DNA of 64,000 nucleotides from Rhodocyclaceae bacterium (GTDB lineage Bacteria; Pseudomonadota; Gammaproteobacteria; Burkholderiales; Rhodocyclaceae): positions 1-64,000 of the forward strand of contig JAEUNL010000005.1 of NCBI GenBank assembly GCA_016791115.1. The letters are read 5' to 3'. Each line of letters begins with the position of its first letter. Position 1 is the stretch's first letter. The position numbers were made by a program, and so were the translations under genes. Positions 53,701 through 61,816 of this stretch are shown here, piece by piece. The notes beneath the pieces were generated by a model. It saw nothing but the letters and a program-made list of their open reading frames with translations. It was not told the DNA's origin and searched no databases.

Positions 53701-54320
53701 CGGACTTCCTCCTTGCGCGCCGACTCGTGCTTTTCCTTGAACTGGTTGATCTCGTCCTGCAGTTTGCGGATCTGCTCCGGCGGCGCCAGCTTCAGTGCTT
53801 CCTCGTAGGACGCTTCGGCCTGCGCAAGCTGTCTCGCAGCCGCCGATACGCGGGCCAACTGGCGGTGCGCGATCCACACCTGCGGATCGAGCTGCACCGC
53901 GAGGCGGGCGGAACGCTGCGCCGGCATATGCTGGCCCATGCGCGAGTAAAGGAGAGCAATCTCGCCGTGCAGGTAGCTCGTCTCCGCTGTGAGCGCGATA
54001 GCCTTGCGGTACGCGGCAACGGCATCTTCGAGCCTGTTCATGTGTGCGAGGCATTGCCCGAGCGAGCGATGCCCTCTGGTTGCGAGCGGGATCTTCTTGT
54101 CATCGCCCTCCAAGTTGTCCAGCGCCTCTTTCAGCGCGCCGATGATGGCCGTGCAGGCTTGCTGGGCCTCCGCGCCGCCCTTTGCGCCCGCCTGCTCGGA
54201 GGCCGAGAGAACCTGCTCGACGCGTTTGGCCTTGCGATCCAGCGTCCACATCCCGAATCCAGCCAGCGCGAGGAGCGCAACGGCGGCGAGCAGCAGCACG
54301 CTGCGCGGCAGGCGAATCAT
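53697..54320 (-). CDS. TadD-like membrane-anchored TPR protein
   Basis: 207 residues: N-terminal helix (SVLLLAAVALLALAGFGMW), then TPR units (~75-185; SLGQCLAHMNRLEDAVAAYRKA, HGEIALLYSRMGQHMPAQ) and a basic coiled tail. TPR proteins such as TadD serve as pilotins or assembly factors for the secretin, encoded next door. Confidence 0.82.
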   Translation of the reverse strand: MIRLPRSVLLLAAVALLALAGFGMWTLDRKAKRVEQVLSASEQAGAKGGAEAQQACTAIIGALKEALDNLEGDDKKIPLATRGHRSLGQCLAHMNRLEDAVAAYRKAIALTAETSYLHGEIALLYSRMGQHMPAQRSARLAVQLDPQVWIAHRQLARVSAAARQLAQAEASYEEALKLAPPEQIRKLQDEINQFKEKHESARKEEVR

Positions 54321-56419
54321 TGCGGCGCCTCTGCAGCGCGCTCCGGTGCGGGCTTCGCGCCTGCAAGTGCTGGCGGCAGGGGGCCGCTGTCGGGTACCCG
54401 GCGGGCGTTGACGGTGATGATCAGTTCCGACCGAATCTTGCGGTCGTCCGTCTTCTTGAACAGGTTGCCGAGGATGGGCACCTTGCTGATGTAGGGCACG
54501 TCCTGCATCTGCTTGCTTTCTTCCTCGGTCAGCAATCCGGCAACCGCCCAGATTTCGCCGTCCTCGGATTCCGTCACCGTTCGCACCGCGCGCTTCGAGA
54601 ATGCCGGCACCGCGTTGCCCCCGAGCGTGATTGCGCGGCCGTAGTCAGGTTGCGTGATGAACTGGTCGAGTACGATACTGATCCTGCCGTTCTCGAGCAC
54701 TGTCGGACGAAGCAGGAGCTGGATGCCGAACTGGCGGAAGACAATGATTGTCTGGGTCGTCGTCGTACTTCCGCCAACGGCGCTGTTTGTCCCAATGGAG
54801 GTTGTCGTGCCCGGTATTGGCAGTTCGCCCCCAACGAGGAAACTGACCGATTCGCCACTAACTGCGGTGAGCAGTGGCTCGGAGAGGGCGCTTGCCGCAC
54901 CCTTGCCCTCGATCGCCTGCAGGAATGCCGCAATCGAGTATTTACCCGGCGTGAACAGGCCGACCAGATTTGCGACGCCCACGTCGATTTTCGATGTACC
55001 GCTGTTTCCGCTTGAGTTGCCGGTGCTACTGGTGGAGCCTTCGCCGAGCGAACGGCCGCTTCCAATGGTCGGGAGTTCGGGCACGATCTCGCCGGTGAGG
55101 CTTCCGATCGTGATTTTCGGCCCATCGAGCCGCCAGTTGATGCCGAGCTGGTCGGTCGCGTTGCGGTCCACTGCGACTATGCGCAACTGAACCTCTACGC
55201 GCGGCATGTCGCGCACCTTGATCATGCTCAGCGCCTTGCCGCCGGCAATCGAGATGGCGTCGGCGCGCGCCAAATTCTGGGTAATGTTTCCCTTGGGCGG
55301 AGAAGGCTCAAGGGTGGAAGACAGATCCTCGATTCCGATGGGGATAACCATGCCGCTCGAATCCTGAATCGACGTGCGGCGGGTTCCGCGGGTGTCGTTC
55401 GCATTCTCCGTACTGCGAAGGAGGACGCCGCCGCGGTCCGCGACGACGCGGAAGTCGCCGGTGCCCTTGCCGTTGACGCTCACGAAGCTGTCGATCAGCG
55501 TCAATGCCCGCGTGAGCTTGGCCGGATCACCGACGGTGCCGGTCACGTGGAACACGCTATTGACCATCTTGACCCGCAGGCTCGAGTCGACGCTCGCGAG
55601 CAGTTCTTCGAGCCGCGATGCCGGCGCGGCAAGCTGCTCTTCCGTGGTGAGCAGGTCGATGATGCGCGGCGCGCCATCGCCCGTGGTTCGCGTGCTGCTG
55701 ATCGTGGAGCGCGCATCGACCGGTATCTCGCGATAGTTCGTGACCGAAGCGCTGCCGTCGCGGCGGATCGCTTGCGCCGGCGCTGCCGCTGGTGCGGATG
55801 CCAGGCCGCCCGAAGTGGTTGCTTCGATCGAGGGCTGTCCGTTGCCGGGCAGCGAAACCGTGCGGCTCGTCTGCTGCGCCGAGACGTTCATGGATTCTGG
55901 GGTGCCGATGACCTCGCCGGTATTGTTGACGATGACCGGCACGTCCATGCTCTTGCGCTCGATCTCGCCGACGTAGCTCAGGGCGGCGTCGACGGCGCGG
56001 GTCCTGACTTGCTCCGACCTGACGACCCCGGTCAGCACGATCGCGTCACGGTTGGTGTCGGTTTCGACCCGGATGCGGGTATCGAGCCCTTCGAGTTGCT
56101 TGCGCAGCACGCGCAGGTCATGGATGACGTGCACGCGATACTCGAGGAAGTCCTCCGGCTTCTTGCCGAACAACATCATCGAGGTCGCGCCGATCCGGCC
56201 GCCGTTGATCAGGATGCGTCGCGGGGTGACGGCCGTGCCGCGAACGATGTCGCTGTTGCCCATCGCGATTGTCGCCACTTCGAACGGCGCCTCGACGACG
56301 CGCGAGTGCGAGCGAAGAATCTCGATGTTGGCAGTCTCGGCGCTTGCGCCGGTCGACAATGCCAGCCCGAGGACCAGGGCCGAAAGCAGCGCGGTATGTC
56401 GTGTGAAAGGTTGGGGCAT
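54317..56419 (-). CDS. rcpA: RcpA/CpaC outer-membrane secretin
   Basis: 700 residues: signal peptide (ALVLGLALSTGASAE), pilus/BON-type N-terminal domains (~25-170), a long Ser/Thr/Gly-rich region, and the C-terminal secretin barrel (~470-670; FLQAIEGKGAASALSEPLL, SFLVGGELPIPG, AVRTVTESEDGEIWAVAGLL). Longer than typical CpaC (about 550) because of an inserted region around 190-320. First gene of the minus-strand tad operon, under a sigma-54 type promoter at 56503. Confidence 0.92.
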   Translation of the reverse strand: MPQPFTRHTALLSALVLGLALSTGASAETANIEILRSHSRVVEAPFEVATIAMGNSDIVRGTAVTPRRILINGGRIGATSMMLFGKKPEDFLEYRVHVIHDLRVLRKQLEGLDTRIRVETDTNRDAIVLTGVVRSEQVRTRAVDAALSYVGEIERKSMDVPVIVNNTGEVIGTPESMNVSAQQTSRTVSLPGNGQPSIEATTSGGLASAPAAAPAQAIRRDGSASVTNYREIPVDARSTISSTRTTGDGAPRIIDLLTTEEQLAAPASRLEELLASVDSSLRVKMVNSVFHVTGTVGDPAKLTRALTLIDSFVSVNGKGTGDFRVVADRGGVLLRSTENANDTRGTRRTSIQDSSGMVIPIGIEDLSSTLEPSPPKGNITQNLARADAISIAGGKALSMIKVRDMPRVEVQLRIVAVDRNATDQLGINWRLDGPKITIGSLTGEIVPELPTIGSGRSLGEGSTSSTGNSSGNSGTSKIDVGVANLVGLFTPGKYSIAAFLQAIEGKGAASALSEPLLTAVSGESVSFLVGGELPIPGTTTSIGTNSAVGGSTTTTQTIIVFRQFGIQLLLRPTVLENGRISIVLDQFITQPDYGRAITLGGNAVPAFSKRAVRTVTESEDGEIWAVAGLLTEEESKQMQDVPYISKVPILGNLFKKTDDRKIRSELIITVNARRVPDSGPLPPALAGAKPAPERAAEAPQ

Positions 56420-56487
56420 CGGTACGCGAGCGGTCTCGGGTCTCTTTTCTTGGCGCCGGGTTGGACAGCGATGATTCGTACCGCCTC

Positions 56488-56503
56488 AGCAAGATCACTG
56501 CCA
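56488..56503 (-). promoter_or_regulatory. Sigma-54 promoter of the rcpA-tad operon
   Basis: On the minus strand TGGCAGTGATCTTGCT (56503-56488): TGGCA and TTGCT with exact -24/-12 spacing. Start near 56477, giving a leader of about 58 nt to rcpA. Confidence 0.72.
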
Positions 56504-56638
56504 TTTGTACGGAAGCCTGCGTGGTGCGGCGCGGAAGGATCTCATCACATGCTGATTGCAGAGGAAAAGCTTCATGGAGCGGGCAGGCTGCCCGTCCCTT
56601 GGCCGCGAGAGGATCGTGGCGTTTCCTGCAGTGTGCGG

Positions 56639-56654
56639 TGGCTGAATTCAGCCA
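56639..56654. promoter_or_regulatory. Palindrome TGGCTGAATTCAGCCA, candidate activator site
   Basis: Perfect 16-bp palindrome about 136 bp upstream of the rcpA -24 element. The half-site TTCAGCCA recurs upstream of flp (31375). Fits an enhancer for the NtrC-type protein at 29815. Confidence 0.55.
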
Positions 56655-56728
56655 GAGTGAAGAAAAACAGCCGGCCGGCGTCCTACGGAGGTACGGCATG
56701 CCGCGCCGTGCCGACGTGGTTGAGTACA

Positions 56729-56792
56729 GTGAACTTTACCCGCCGATCGCGGGAGCGTCGCCCTCGCGTCAGTCCTGACTGGGCTGCATGAT
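56729..56792 (+). promoter_or_regulatory. Array promoter in front of a second short terminated transcript
   Basis: GTGA-ACTTT-ACCC (56729) and GGGA-GCGTC-GCCC (56751), starts 22 bp apart. CATGAT begins at 56787, exactly 58 and 36 bp after them, matching four of six -10 positions. Confidence 0.5.
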
Positions 56793-56798
56793 TCGCGC

Positions 56799-56867
56799 CG
56801 GTACGCCAACTTCGGGTATCGATTCAAACAGGATTGAGCGGCCGGGCGACGCCCGGCCGTCTTTTTT
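56799..56867 (+). ncRNA. Putative small RNA of about 69 nt
   Basis: From the predicted start to a strong Rho-independent terminator: 9-bp stem CGGCCGGGC / GCCCGGCCG (56839-56847, 56851-56859) followed by TCTTTTTT. No plus-strand gene upstream explains this terminator, since rcpA points away. No convincing ORF. It mirrors the interval at 27253-27312. Confidence 0.45.
56839..56867 (+). terminator. Orphan Rho-independent terminator
   Basis: 9-bp GC stem, GAC loop and T run, with no plus-strand coding gene upstream in the 420 bp after rcpA. Confidence 0.88.
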
Positions 56868-56938
56868 CCCGGATATTCCGGGAGCGGCTCCCGATCTTCC
56901 GGTTCGATGTCGATGTTGGCGGCGGATGCGCCTATCAT
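56858..56938 (+). promoter_or_regulatory. Kinase promoter with GGGA-N5-TCCC site
   Basis: Perfect GGGA-GCGGC-TCCC (56880-56892) and a TCCC half-site one unit upstream (unit start 56858); between them they form the palindrome TCCCGGA-TAT-TCCGGGA (56867-56883). TATCAT (56933-56938) is a good -10, 53 bp after the dyad start and about 30 bp before the GTG at 56969. Confidence 0.5.
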
Positions 56939-56968
56939 CGCGCCCTTCGCACATATCGGGTGTCTGCC

Positions 56969-58255
56969 GTGTCGCTGCGGTTTCGACTGATTCTGCTGCT
57001 CTCGATCCTGTTTCTCGGCGTCATCCTGGCGGCTGCGGTCGCGCTGCTGTCGAACACGCAGGCCAACGTTGGCGCAGAAGCGCGCGCGGCGCTAGGTCTG
57101 GTCGGCGCCTTCGCTGCCGAGGTCGATGCCGCCGACGGTGTTTCGCCGGCGACGGTGGAAGCGATCAGCGGCACGCGACACCTGCGCGTGGAATCGGGCC
57201 TGCCCCGATCGGCGGCGTCCGGAGAGGCTGCGCCCGGGAGCGTTCCCGGATGGTTCGCACGCATGGTGTCGCCGGTCGAGCTTCCGGCGCCGGTTCAAAT
57301 GAAACTGGCGGCGGACGCGTCCACGATCGTTCCGATCGAAGTCCGCGCCGCACCCGGCGACGAGATTGCCGAGGCCTGGGACGATCTCGCCGCGTCGGCC
57401 ACCTATGCGATGGTTCTGTTTCTGGTGCTGTGCGCCGGTACCAGTCTTGTCGTGACACGGGAGCTGGCGCCGCTTGCGCTACTCGGCGCAGCACTGAGGC
57501 ATGTCGAGGATGGTGCCCTGGACACGCGCATGCCCCATGCCGCACTGCCGGAAATCGAACGATTGAGCATCGGCTTCAACCGTATGGCCATGGCGCTCGG
57601 CGAGGCGCAGCGAACCAACCGCGAACTCACGCGACGCATCATCGGTGTCCAGGAGTCGGAGCGCCGCGCGCTGGCGCGTGAACTGCACGACGAGTTCGGC
57701 CAGCACCTGACGGCGATCCGCGCGGATGCCGCGGCCCTGCTGGCGCCGAACGCGACGGTCGAAACCTCGCGGGTCAGCGGACGCGCAATCGAGGACACGG
57801 CGGCAACGCTGATGCACCTGTTGCGCTCGATGCTGGAACGCCTGCGGCCCGAAGCCCTGGATGCCCTCGGGCTGTGCGCGGCGCTGGAAGACCTGGCCGG
57901 CGCATTCCGCTCGCGGAACTGCGATGTCGTGGTGACGACCGACCTGCCGGCGTCGGTCGATCTGGAAGAGGAACGCGCGATCGCACTCTACCGTGTCGCC
58001 CAGGAGGCGTTGACCAATATCGCGCGCCATGCCAATGCCGGGCGTGTGTCGATCGGCCTGACCAGCGGCGAACGGCTCGCACTGCGCATCGAGGACGACG
58101 GACGCGGCATGCCGGGCGGCGCGTGCGCGGAGGGGTTCGGGCTGCTCGGCATGCGCGAGCGCATCGACAGTTGCGGCGGAGTGCTCGAGATCAGGCGCGG
58201 CGTTGGCGGCCGAGGAACCTCGGTCTGTGCGTGGTTTCCTGAGAATCCGGTGTGA
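56969..58255 (+). CDS. NarX-type sensor histidine kinase (HisKA_3)
   Basis: 428 residues: helix 5-27, periplasmic sensor (~30-143), helix ~145-163, HAMP (~165-218), HisKA_3 with H240 in ARELHDEFGQH, HATPase domain (NIARHANA N box, GFGLLGMRERIDSCGG G box). GTG 56969 gives the same MSLRFRLILLL kind of start as the kinase at 9782; the longer frame would run through the promoter. Coupled (GTGA) to the regulator at 58252 and directly upstream of exaA, like the ExaDE/AgmR-type regulators of Pseudomonas ethanol oxidation. Confidence 0.92.
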   Translation: MSLRFRLILLLSILFLGVILAAAVALLSNTQANVGAEARAALGLVGAFAAEVDAADGVSPATVEAISGTRHLRVESGLPRSAASGEAAPGSVPGWFARMVSPVELPAPVQMKLAADASTIVPIEVRAAPGDEIAEAWDDLAASATYAMVLFLVLCAGTSLVVTRELAPLALLGAALRHVEDGALDTRMPHAALPEIERLSIGFNRMAMALGEAQRTNRELTRRIIGVQESERRALARELHDEFGQHLTAIRADAAALLAPNATVETSRVSGRAIEDTAATLMHLLRSMLERLRPEALDALGLCAALEDLAGAFRSRNCDVVVTTDLPASVDLEEERAIALYRVAQEALTNIARHANAGRVSIGLTSGERLALRIEDDGRGMPGGACAEGFGLLGMRERIDSCGGVLEIRRGVGGRGTSVCAWFPENPV

Positions 58256-58896
58256 GCGGCGACGTCATCCGCATCCTGCTGGCCGACGACCACGAGGTGG
58301 TGCGTTCGGGACTGCGCAGGATGTTCGAGCGGGAGCCCGGCTTCGAGATCGTCGCGGAAGCGGACAGTGGCGAAGAGGCCTATCGCAGGCTGGCGGCTCT
58401 CAACGTCGATGTCGCGGTGATCGATCTGTCGATGCCCGGCATGGGCGGTATCGAGGCGATACGCCGCATCCGCGCACGCCGGCCGGAAGTGAAAATTCTC
58501 GTATTCAGCATCCACGAGTCGGCGGGCTTTGCACAGCGCGCCTTGGGTGCCGGCGCCGAAGGCTATCTGACCAAGACCAGCCCTGCGTCGGCAATGATCG
58601 AGGCGGTTCGCGCCGTGGCCGAAGGGCGCCATTGGCTGGCGCGGGAGGTGGCGCAGAACCTCGCGCTGCAGTCACTTGGGCAGCAGGGCAATCCGATGTC
58701 TGAACTGACAGCGCGTGAGTTCGAGGTCCTGCGGTTGTTCGCCTTCGGGCGCCAGCCGGAGGAAATTGCCGTCGCCCTGCACCTGAGCGCAAAGACGGTT
58801 GCCAATCACCTTTCGATCATCAAGCAGAAGGTCGGGGTCCGGTCCTCGGCCGAGCTCATGCGGCGGGCGCTCGCATGGGATCTCGTATCCGACTGA
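58252..58896 (+). CDS. NarL/LuxR-type response regulator
   Basis: 214 residues: receiver with DD at 12-13, phospho-acceptor D58 (AVIDLSMPG) and Lys in YLTKTSPA, then a LuxR helix-turn-helix with recognition helix SAKTVANHLS. Cognate of the kinase at 56969. Likely activator of exaA through the array at 59050-59106 (inference). Gap of 335 bp to exaA. Confidence 0.94.
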   Translation: MSGDVIRILLADDHEVVRSGLRRMFEREPGFEIVAEADSGEEAYRRLAALNVDVAVIDLSMPGMGGIEAIRRIRARRPEVKILVFSIHESAGFAQRALGAGAEGYLTKTSPASAMIEAVRAVAEGRHWLAREVAQNLALQSLGQQGNPMSELTAREFEVLRLFAFGRQPEEIAVALHLSAKTVANHLSIIKQKVGVRSSAELMRRALAWDLVSD

Positions 58897-59049
58897 CGGG
58901 CATCCCGTTTTCCGGTACATCCGGCCGGCCCGCCGGCCTGGCCAATCGTGCTTGCACGTGCCCGCTCACGCTTCGACTTTCCGGGTTCCGTTCGATTCTG
59001 CGGCGCCCTGCGTAGTGCGGGAGCATTCTGCAACAGTTTGTACCAACTC

Positions 59050-59135
59050 GGGAGGCGGGCCTGATGCGAGCGGGAGGAATGCCCGATGCAGCCGGGATCG
59101 TACATCAAGACGCGCACACCGCTCCTGCCTAGCAT
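59050..59135 (+). promoter_or_regulatory. exaA promoter with triple 22-bp-spaced GGGA array
   Basis: GGGA-GGCGG-GCCT (59050), GGGA-GGAAT-GCCC (59072) and GGGA-TCGTA-CATC (59094) start exactly 22 bp apart; right arms are weaker than at other promoters. TAGCAT begins at 59130, 58 and 36 bp after the last two starts. Leader about 90 nt. The rest of 58897-59231 shows nothing else I can support. Confidence 0.6.
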
Positions 59136-59231
59136 TCGCCTCCACGTTTGCCCTACGCATTGTGGTCCGCAAACGACCGGGGCCGGTTTCGCCGGCACGG
59201 TGACAACTTCACCAAGGAGGCAAGGAGAGCC

Positions 59232-61097
59232 ATGACAAGGAGTATCGGTATGCGCCGCACATCCATCGCGATCGCCACTGCGCTGGCATGCGGAATCAGC
59301 GGCGGAGCCATTGCTGCCGGCAAGAAGGTGAGCTGGGAAGACATCGTCAACGACGACAAGACTGGCGGCGACGTGCTGACGTATGGCCTGGGCATGAAGG
59401 CGCAGCGCCATTCCCCGCTCAAGCAGATCAACACGAAGTCGGTTGCCGGCCTGGTGCCTGCCTGGACATATTCGTTCGGCGGCGAAAAGCAGCGCGGCCA
59501 GGAAGGCCAGTCGCTGGTGCACGATGGTGTCATCTACGTGACGGCCTCCTACTCGCGCATGTATGCGCTCGATGCGAAGACCGGTCAGCGCCTGTGGACC
59601 TACGAGCACAAACTGCCCGACGACATCCGGCCCTGCTGCGACGTGGTCAATCGCGGCCCGGCGATCTACGGCGACAAGGTCTTCTTCGGAACCCTGGACG
59701 CGGCCATCGTCGCGCTCAACAAGGACACCGGAAAAGTCGTCTGGAAGGAAAAGTTCGCCGATCACGGCGTCGGTTACACGATGACAGGCGCACCGTTCAT
59801 CGTAAAGGATCAGAGGTCGGGCCGCGTGCTGCTGGTGCACGGCTCGTCCGGCGACGAGTTCGGTGTCGTCGGCTGGCTGTTCGCTCGCGATCCGGATACT
59901 GGCAAGGAAGTATGGGCACGCCCGATGGTCGAGGGCCACATGGGTCGGCTCGACGGCAAGGAGAGCACGGCCACCGGCGACAAGAACGCGCCTTCCTGGC
60001 CGCGCGACAAGGACGGCAAGCTGGTCGAGGCCTGGAACCATGGTGGTGGAGCCCCCTGGCAGACCGCGAGCTTCGACGTCGAGAAGAACATGGTGGTGAT
60101 CGGCACGGGCAACCCTGCACCGTGGAACACCTGGAAGCGCACCAAGGAAGGCGACGACCCGCGCAACTGGGACAGCCTCTTCACCTCGGGCCAGGCGTAT
60201 GTTGATGCGAGCACCGGCGAACTCAAGGGCTTTTTCCAGCATACGCCGAACGATGCCTGGGACTTCTCCGGCAATAATTCGGTGCTGCTGTTCGAGTACA
60301 AGGATCCCAAGAGCGGCAAGTTGGTCAAGGCTTCCGCGCATGCCGACCGCAATGGCTTCTTCTTTGTCACCGATCGCGAGAAGTTGTCCGATGGCGCGGG
60401 CTATCCCAACAAGCCGACCGCGCTGATCGGCGCCTGGCCGTTCGTCGACAAGATTACCTGGGCGACCGGTTGGGACTTGAAGACCGGCAAGCCGAAGATC
60501 GTCAATGGCCAGCATCCTCCACAGCCCAAGGAAGGGGCCGACAAGGGCGACAGCATCTTCGTCTCACCGCCGTTCCTCGGCGGCACCAACTGGATGCCCA
60601 TGTCCTACAGCCCGGATACGGAGCTGTTCTACATCCCGGCCAACCACTGGGCGATGGATTACTGGACCGAGAAGGTGACTTACAAGGCAGGTTCGGCATA
60701 CCTCGGCCAGGGCTTTCGCATCAAGAAGCTGTTCGACGACCACGTCGGCGTGCTGCGCGCCATCGACCCGAAGACCGGCAAGATTGCTTGGGAGCACAAG
60801 GAAAAGTTCCCACTGTGGGCGGGCACATTGACGACCGCGGGTGGGCTGCTGTTTACCGGCACTTCGGACGGCTTCGTCAAGGCCTTCGACCAGAAGACCG
60901 GCAAGGAGCTCTGGAAATTCCAGACCGGCTCGGGTGTCGTCTCGGTGCCGATCACCTGGGAACAGGATGGTGAGCAGTACATTGGCATTTCGTCAGGCTA
61001 CGGCGGCGCGGTTCCGCTTTGGGGCGGCGACATGGCCGAACTGACCAAGCTGGTCAGCCAGGGTGGCTCGTTCTGGGCGTTCAAGCTGCCGAAGTAG
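59232..61097 (+). CDS. exaA: ExaA-type PQQ ethanol dehydrogenase (calcium form)
   Basis: 621 residues, close to Pseudomonas ExaA in length and motifs. Signal peptide (IAIATALACGISGGAIAAG), eight-bladed propeller, adjacent cysteines C135-C136 (RPCCDVVNRG), metal ligands E209 and N294, catalytic D344. Two residues after it is Ser346 (WDFSGNN), not Asp, so it should use calcium rather than lanthanide. It ends GGSFWAFKLPK. It oxidises ethanol and other primary alcohols in the periplasm and passes electrons to a c550-type cytochrome (61813). Two AAGGAG ribosome sites before ATG 59232. Confidence 0.95.
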   Translation: MTRSIGMRRTSIAIATALACGISGGAIAAGKKVSWEDIVNDDKTGGDVLTYGLGMKAQRHSPLKQINTKSVAGLVPAWTYSFGGEKQRGQEGQSLVHDGVIYVTASYSRMYALDAKTGQRLWTYEHKLPDDIRPCCDVVNRGPAIYGDKVFFGTLDAAIVALNKDTGKVVWKEKFADHGVGYTMTGAPFIVKDQRSGRVLLVHGSSGDEFGVVGWLFARDPDTGKEVWARPMVEGHMGRLDGKESTATGDKNAPSWPRDKDGKLVEAWNHGGGAPWQTASFDVEKNMVVIGTGNPAPWNTWKRTKEGDDPRNWDSLFTSGQAYVDASTGELKGFFQHTPNDAWDFSGNNSVLLFEYKDPKSGKLVKASAHADRNGFFFVTDREKLSDGAGYPNKPTALIGAWPFVDKITWATGWDLKTGKPKIVNGQHPPQPKEGADKGDSIFVSPPFLGGTNWMPMSYSPDTELFYIPANHWAMDYWTEKVTYKAGSAYLGQGFRIKKLFDDHVGVLRAIDPKTGKIAWEHKEKFPLWAGTLTTAGGLLFTGTSDGFVKAFDQKTGKELWKFQTGSGVVSVPITWEQDGEQYIGISSGYGGAVPLWGGDMAELTKLVSQGGSFWAFKLPK

Positions 61098-61207
61098 CCA
61101 TCCACCAACCGGCGGTAACCGTTGCGGATCGCGTGGCCGGCACCTCCTCCAGCCGGTTACGCGCTTCCGCGCATGTCACAAGTGAAACGAGACAACAAGA
61201 GAGAAGC

Positions 61208-61816
61208 GTGATTTCCCACCTCAACAAGGCATTTGCCCGTCTTCTGGCGTGCGTCGCCTGCGCATGCTTCGTCGCGCCGGTTGTCCATGCCGAGGCACAA
61301 GACGATGGCAGCGACCCGCTCGTCATCAACGGCTGCAACATCTGGCCCCGAACGCGCTGCCCCGGTGCAGACCTGCGTCATGCGAACCTGTCGGCGAGGA
61401 ATCTTGCCGGCGCGGATTTTTCCGGGGCGAACCTGGCGCGGGTTGACCTCAGGCTGGCGAATGTCGCAGGCGCAAATTTCGATGGTGCAAACCTGACTGG
61501 TGCGAGGCTCGGACGGGTGCACGCGCCCGCGGCAACCTTTCGCGGTGCGAAACTGGTCGGTGCGGACCTCGAAATGGCACGGCTGTTCCGCACCGACTTC
61601 AGCAACGCTGACTTGACGGGTGCCAATCTCGAGGCAGCACGAATGACTTTTGCGTGGGTTGTCGGTGCGCGGCTGGTTGACGCCAATTTGCAGGAAACCA
61701 AGTTCAATGCGGTTAACCTGACGAATGCCGACCTCAGCGGCAGCTTCCTGCGCTACACCATTTTTCCGGATTCGACATTCGACGGCTGCACAGGCTGCCC
61801 GAAGGGTTGGGAATGA
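61208..61816 (+). CDS. Secreted pentapeptide-repeat protein of the exaA operon
   Basis: 202 residues: signal peptide (LLACVACACFVAPVVHAE), then about 25 pentapeptide units of A(D/N)LxX form (ADLRHANLSARNLAGADFS, ANLTGARLGR, ADLSGSFLRY), flanked by cysteine pairs (NGCNIWPRTRC before and DGCTGCPKGW at the end) that probably form disulfides. Such proteins form a right-handed beta-helix; an exported one encoded between a PQQ dehydrogenase and its cytochrome is unusual and may hold the pair together. GTG 61208 after GAGAGAA. Confidence 0.85.
   Translation: MISHLNKAFARLLACVACACFVAPVVHAEAQDDGSDPLVINGCNIWPRTRCPGADLRHANLSARNLAGADFSGANLARVDLRLANVAGANFDGANLTGARLGRVHAPAATFRGAKLVGADLEMARLFRTDFSNADLTGANLEAARMTFAWVVGARLVDANLQETKFNAVNLTNADLSGSFLRYTIFPDSTFDGCTGCPKGWE

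Noticed and set aside
56461-56778. 105-codon plus-strand ORF upstream of the third kinase
   Set aside because: No ribosome site or family, and it runs antisense through the rcpA sigma-54 promoter and over the palindrome.
58806-60515. 569-codon minus-strand ORF opposite exaA
   Set aside because: Shadow of exaA, whose active-site motifs are all present on the other strand.
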